This document shows, one piece after another, positions 60,396 to 64,000 of a DNA stretch of 64,000 nt. The DNA is from Pseudomonas sp. LS1212. Its GTDB lineage: Bacteria; Pseudomonadota; Gammaproteobacteria; Pseudomonadales; Pseudomonadaceae. The notes beneath the pieces are model-generated. The model saw nothing but the letters and a program-made list of their open reading frames with translations. It ran no database searches and was not told the origin of the DNA. Position 1 is the first letter of the stretch. Each line of letters opens with the position of its first letter. Where the stretch lies: assembly GCF_024741815.1 (NCBI RefSeq), contig NZ_CP102951.1, forward strand, positions 124,001 to 188,000, given 5' to 3'. The position numbers and the translations under genes were made by a program.

Positions 60396-61884
60396 GGACG
60401 AAACCGACCCGGGTCAGCCACTCCGCTTCCAGCGCGAAGTCGGCCTGGGTCAGTTGGTTCTCCTCCAGCCAGCCGTCCGGAAACTCCACGTCGAGGCTAT
60501 CGCCGTTGGCGTGCAGTTTTACCTGAGGCATCTGCTGGGTACCGCGAATGTGATGGAACAGGATCGCGAAGCGCAGCAACACGCACAGGCGGATCAGCTT
60601 GACGCCTTCATCGCCGAAATCGGCGAACCTGTCCTTGGGAATATTGCGACGGTGTCCGCGCACCAGCAGCGCGAGCATCAGCTGGTCCTCGCGTGAAAAA
60701 CCGGCAAGATCCGAGTGCTCGATCAGGTAGGCGCCATGCTTATGGAATTGATAGTGGGCGATGTCCAGGCCCACTTCATGCACCTTCGCCGCCCAGCCGA
60801 GGAGTTCGCGCCAGATGCCATCATCCAGCTCCCAGTCTGTAGCGACCTGGTCGAAGGCGTGCAGGGCTTTGCGCTCCACCCGGTCCGCTTGGGCCACATC
60901 GACGTGATAACGCTCCATGAGCGAGTTCAGGGTGCGTTCGCGCACGTCTTCGTGGTGATGGCGGCCGAGCAGGTCATAAAGCACGCCCTCGCGCAGCGCG
61001 CCTTCACAGTGATCCATGCGCTGTAATTCCAGAGCATCGAATATGGCCTCCAGGATGGCCAGCCCGGCCGGGAAAATGGCCCGGCGGTCGGGCTTGATGC
61101 CCTCGAAATCGATTTTGTCGACGTCGCCCAGCTTGAACAGCTTGCGCTTGAGCCAGGCCAAACCGTCAGCGTTGACCTCGCCGCTGCCCTGGCCGCCAGC
61201 CTTGAGGGCCAGGCCAATGGCTCGAATGGTCCCGGAGGAGCCGATCGCTTCATCCCAGGTCAGCCGGTGCAGGGCATTTTCGATACTCATGATTTCCAGG
61301 CGCGCCGCCGTGTAAGCCTGGGCATAGCGGGCCGGAGTGATCTTGCCGTCGCGGAAGTAGCGTTGGGTATAGCTGACGCAGCCCATCTGCAGGCTTTCGC
61401 GCAGCAGCGGTTCGAAGCGCTGGCCAATAATGAATTCGGTACTGCCGCCGCCAATGTCGGCTACCAAGCGCTTGCCGGGGGTGTCGGCCAGGGTGTGGGA
61501 GACGCCCAGGTAGATCAGGCGAGCTTCCTCACGACCGGAGATGACTTCCACCGGGTGGCCAAGGATTTCCTCGGCACGGCTGATGAATTCGTTGCGGTTG
61601 CGCGCCTCGCGCAGGGCGTTGGTACCGACGATACGCACCGCGCCCAGGGGCAAGCCGTTGATCAACTGGGAGAAACGCTTGAGGCAATCGAGCCCGCGCT
61701 GCATGGACTCTTCGCTGAGCCTGCGCTCTTCATCGATGCCGGCGGCCAGTTGAACCTTTTCTCCGAGCCGCTCAAGAATGCGGATCTCGCTGTGGATGGC
61801 CTTCGCAAGGACCATGTGAAAACTGTTGGAGCCCAGGTCGATGGCAGCGATCAAGGAAAGATTCTTGGCTGAGTTTTGCGGCAT
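60382..61884 (-). CDS. ppx: Exopolyphosphatase Ppx
   Basis: 500 residues from ATG 61884 (MPQNSAKNLSLIAAIDLGSN). Actin-like ATPase fold with ASKHA phosphate motifs (AIDLGSNSFHMVLAKA; VADIGGGSTEFIIGQRFE), and the C-terminal HD-like domain (YDLLGRHHHEDVRERTLNSL; AAKVHEVGLDIAHYQFHKHG). Degrades polyphosphate and also pppGpp in related enzymes. Convergent with ppk1, overlapping by 14 bases. Confidence 0.94.
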   Translation of the reverse strand: MPQNSAKNLSLIAAIDLGSNSFHMVLAKAIHSEIRILERLGEKVQLAAGIDEERRLSEESMQRGLDCLKRFSQLINGLPLGAVRIVGTNALREARNRNEFISRAEEILGHPVEVISGREEARLIYLGVSHTLADTPGKRLVADIGGGSTEFIIGQRFEPLLRESLQMGCVSYTQRYFRDGKITPARYAQAYTAARLEIMSIENALHRLTWDEAIGSSGTIRAIGLALKAGGQGSGEVNADGLAWLKRKLFKLGDVDKIDFEGIKPDRRAIFPAGLAILEAIFDALELQRMDHCEGALREGVLYDLLGRHHHEDVRERTLNSLMERYHVDVAQADRVERKALHAFDQVATDWELDDGIWRELLGWAAKVHEVGLDIAHYQFHKHGAYLIEHSDLAGFSREDQLMLALLVRGHRRNIPKDRFADFGDEGVKLIRLCVLLRFAILFHHIRGTQQMPQVKLHANGDSLDVEFPDGWLEENQLTQADFALEAEWLTRVGFVLSVR

Positions 61885-62161
61885 GGTCAGAAGGTCTCGG
61901 TCGTTAACCGTAACATCGTGCCACGATCCACCCCTGACGCCAACGCGAAGCATTGCAAGTCATGATGTAGCGCAGGTTTGATGCTCCGGTCCAGGTGAGT
62001 GCGAACGGGAATCGCTTATTGCCGGATGCTCTCCGACAAAGCGTTCGATATGCAAATCCATGCACAACTATAGTTACACTCAATCATCCCCGGCTTCCTG
62101 TACGCAGTCAGGCCAGCTATGATGAGCGACGTTTTTTTGCTTACGACCACGGAGATTTTCC

Positions 62162-62491
62162 ATGAGCAGCGAACTTATCAAGCACGTTACTGATGCTAGC
62201 TTCGAGCAAGATGTACTCAAGGCCGAGGGCGCTGTGCTGGTCGACTACTGGGCTGAATGGTGCGGCCCATGCAAGATGATTGCCCCTGTTCTGGACGAAA
62301 TCGCCGAGACTTACAAGGGTAAACTGACCGTCGCCAAGCTGAACATCGACGAAAACCAGGAAACCCCGGCCAAGCACGGCGTGCGTGGTATCCCGACGCT
62401 GATGCTGTTCAAGAACGGCAACGTCGAGGCCACCAAGGTTGGTGCCTTGTCGAAGTCGCAGCTGGCGGCGTTCCTGGACGCCAACATCTGA
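62162..62491 (+). CDS. trxA: Thioredoxin 1 TrxA
   Basis: 109 residues. Active site WCGPC at 33-37 (AEWCGPCKMI), cis-Pro segment VRGIPTLMLF and LNIDENQETP. General cytosolic disulfide reductant. GGAGATTTTCC precedes ATG 62162. Separated from ppx by a 277-base divergent gap that should hold its promoter; only trxA and rho follow on the plus strand. Confidence 0.97.
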   Translation: MSSELIKHVTDASFEQDVLKAEGAVLVDYWAEWCGPCKMIAPVLDEIAETYKGKLTVAKLNIDENQETPAKHGVRGIPTLMLFKNGNVEATKVGALSKSQLAAFLDANI

Positions 62492-62502
62492 GATTGAAAA
62501 AT

Positions 62503-62526
62503 AGCCCCGCACCCAGCGGGGCTTTT
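62503..62526 (+). terminator. Intrinsic terminator after trxA
   Basis: AGCCCCGC and GCGGGGCT with a five-base loop then TTT. Eleven bases after the trxA stop; rho probably has its own promoter downstream. Confidence 0.85.
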
Positions 62527-62723
62527 CATTGGCGTATGACTAGACGCCAGAAATTGCAAGTGATACATTCGGCCTCGCACTGGTTTCTCCTGTGCCCCCT
62601 GCAAGCCGTCGCCGACGCACTCCTACTCGAATTAGTACGCGATCCTGTCGCCTTCTCTGCGGCGCGGCCTCATTAAGCCAAAAGCTTAATTTCTCCCTCC
62701 AAACATGATTACGTCATTCCCTT
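62527..62723 (+). promoter_or_regulatory. Leader/promoter region of rho
   Basis: 197 bases between the trxA terminator and the rho start, with no gene. In enterics rho is autoregulated by premature Rho-dependent termination in its leader; the C-rich, G-poor stretch about 62590-62710 (for example CTTCTCTGCGG, TCTCCCTCC) would be compatible with rut-type sites. No hairpin with T-run is present. Confidence 0.5.
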
Positions 62724-63983
62724 ATGAACCTGACTGAACTCAAGCAAAAGCCGATTACCGATCTGCTCGAAATGGCCGAACAGATGGGCATAGAAAATAT
62801 GGCCCGTTCGCGCAAGCAAGATGTGATTTTCTCCCTGTTGAAGAAGCATGCAAAAAGCGGCGAGGAAATCTCCGGTGATGGCGTGCTGGAGATTCTCCAG
62901 GACGGCTTCGGCTTCCTGCGTTCGGCTGACGCTTCCTACCTGGCCGGCCCGGACGACATCTATGTTTCCCCGAGCCAGATCCGTCGCTTCAACCTGCGTA
63001 CCGGCGACACCATCGTCGGCAAGATTCGCCCGCCAAAAGAAGGCGAGCGGTATTTTGCCCTGTTGAAAGTCGACACGATCAACTTCGACCGTCCAGAAAA
63101 CGCGAAGAACAAGATCCTGTTCGAAAACCTGACACCGCTGTTCCCGACCGTGCGCATGAAGATGGAAGCCGGCAACGGCTCCACCGAAGATCTCACCGGT
63201 CGTGTGATCGACCTGTGCGCTCCGATCGGTAAGGGTCAGCGCGGTCTGATCGTTGCTCCGCCGAAAGCGGGCAAGACCATCATGCTGCAGAACATCGCGT
63301 CGAACATCACGCGCAACAACCCTGAAGTTCATCTGATCGTGCTGCTGATCGACGAACGTCCGGAAGAAGTGACCGAAATGCAGCGCACCGTGCGCGGCGA
63401 AGTGGTCGCCTCCACCTTCGACGAGCCGCCAACCCGTCACGTACAGGTTGCCGAGATGGTGATCGAGAAGGCTAAGCGCCTGGTCGAGCACAAGAAGGAT
63501 GTTGTTATCCTGCTTGACTCCATCACCCGTCTGGCTCGTGCCTACAACACTGTTATCCCGAGCTCCGGCAAGGTGCTGACCGGTGGTGTCGATGCTCACG
63601 CCCTGGAAAAACCGAAACGTTTCTTCGGCGCCGCGCGAAACATCGAAGAAGGCGGTTCGCTGACAATCATCGCCACCGCGCTGGTTGAAACCGGCTCGAA
63701 GATGGATGAAGTCATCTACGAAGAGTTCAAGGGCACCGGTAACATGGAGCTGCCCCTGGACCGCAAGATCGCTGAAAAGCGCGTCTTCCCGGCCATCAAC
63801 ATCAACCGTTCCGGTACGCGCCGTGAAGAGTTGCTGACTGCTGACGACGAACTGCAGCGCATGTGGATTCTGCGCAAGCTGCTGCACCCGATGGATGAAG
63901 TCGCTGCCATCGAGTTCCTGGTCGACAAGTTGAAGCAGACCAAGACCAACGATGAGTTCTTCCTGTCGATGAAACGCAAGTAA
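62724..63983 (+). CDS. rho: Transcription termination factor Rho
   Basis: 419 residues, full length. N-terminal SAP-like helices (MNLTELKQKPITDLLEMAEQ), cold-shock RNA-binding fold (GFGFLRSADASYLAGPDDIY), Walker A APPKAGKTIMLQNI (about 178-191), Walker B VVILLDSITRLARAYN, and the Q- and R-loop region SGKVLTGGVDAHALEKPKRF. Hexameric RNA-dependent ATPase that ends transcription. ATG 62724; followed by the window end. Confidence 0.98.
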   Translation: MNLTELKQKPITDLLEMAEQMGIENMARSRKQDVIFSLLKKHAKSGEEISGDGVLEILQDGFGFLRSADASYLAGPDDIYVSPSQIRRFNLRTGDTIVGKIRPPKEGERYFALLKVDTINFDRPENAKNKILFENLTPLFPTVRMKMEAGNGSTEDLTGRVIDLCAPIGKGQRGLIVAPPKAGKTIMLQNIASNITRNNPEVHLIVLLIDERPEEVTEMQRTVRGEVVASTFDEPPTRHVQVAEMVIEKAKRLVEHKKDVVILLDSITRLARAYNTVIPSSGKVLTGGVDAHALEKPKRFFGAARNIEEGGSLTIIATALVETGSKMDEVIYEEFKGTGNMELPLDRKIAEKRVFPAININRSGTRREELLTADDELQRMWILRKLLHPMDEVAAIEFLVDKLKQTKTNDEFFLSMKRK

Positions 63984-64000
63984 ATCGAGGAAGGTCGCGA

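Noticed and set aside
62709..63887. Minus-strand 392-codon frame opposite rho
   Set aside because: Shadow of rho; rho is near-universal and full length.

Overview
The window looks like a chromosomal segment of a fluorescent-type Pseudomonas (P. fluorescens/P. putida lineage). Evidence: GC-rich coding, Pseudomonas-style REP palindromes, a wss/bcs cellulose operon, and a long run of housekeeping genes in the order familiar from the P. aeruginosa PA5239-PA5290 interval (glnK-amtB, sutA, xerC, dapF-lysA-lppL, cyaY, rnk, cyaA, argH, algZ-algR, hemCD, algQ, algP, hemB, ppk-ppx, trxA, rho). The species assignment is inference from gene content and remembered synteny; no database was searched. I saw no rRNA, tRNA, CRISPR array, insertion sequence or prophage.

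Layout. 1-10548 (minus): translationally coupled cellulose operon bcsQ-bcsA-bcsB-bcsZ-bcsC, with bcsC cut by the window edge. 10549-11974: a 592-base AT-rich regulatory gap and a divergent Sel1-repeat gene. 12093-17045: slipin/NfeD pair, a YbaK-type deacylase, DUF2789, an unknown membrane protein, a decayed anthranilate/benzoate-type dioxygenase remnant and a CBS-domain protein. 17352-22204: FAD oxidoreductase, a cNMP-binding MscS channel, a frameshifted comM, a LysR stub and ubiK. 22205-25438: NtrC/sigma-54 style promoter, glnK-amtB, yjbQ, sutA. 25594-30177 (minus): lppL-lysA-dapF-DUF484-xerC-HAD. 30466-34806: cyaY, DUF1289, rnk, a C-terminally short cyaA and two small conserved proteins. 34931-46733: GST, argH, algZ-algR, hemCD-hemX-hemY, dsbB, algQ, an FKBP and algP. 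46730-50474: TIGR02444 protein, ABC-F ATPase with MscS, LysE exporter. 50597-53754 (minus): four-gene envelope lipoprotein operon (COG3014-YcfL-LpoB-CsgG/LpoB-like). 54146-63983: yaiI-like, elbB-like, a deleted sterol-desaturase pseudogene, DedA, hemB, ppk/ppx, trxA and rho.

How the genes work together. The bcs genes make and export cellulose under c-di-GMP control, as shown by the PilZ motifs in BcsA. GlnK/AmtB handle ammonium under nitrogen control. The hem genes (hemC, hemD, hemX, hemY, hemB) cover steps of tetrapyrrole synthesis, next to the AlgZ/AlgR, AlgQ and AlgP regulators historically linked to alginate. Ppk/Ppx make and degrade polyphosphate. LppL, XerC, DapF and LysA cover lysine/diaminopimelate synthesis and chromosome dimer resolution.

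Most notable: (i) the four-gene lipoprotein operon that carries two LpoB/CsgG-type proteins, the best candidate here for an undercharacterised system; (ii) repeated gene erosion within about 40 kb (dioxygenase remnant, comM frameshift, LysR stub, truncated cyaA, internally deleted desaturase); (iii) a BcsR/BcsP-like N-terminus fused to BcsQ; (iv) well-formed tandem NtrC-like sites upstream of glnK.
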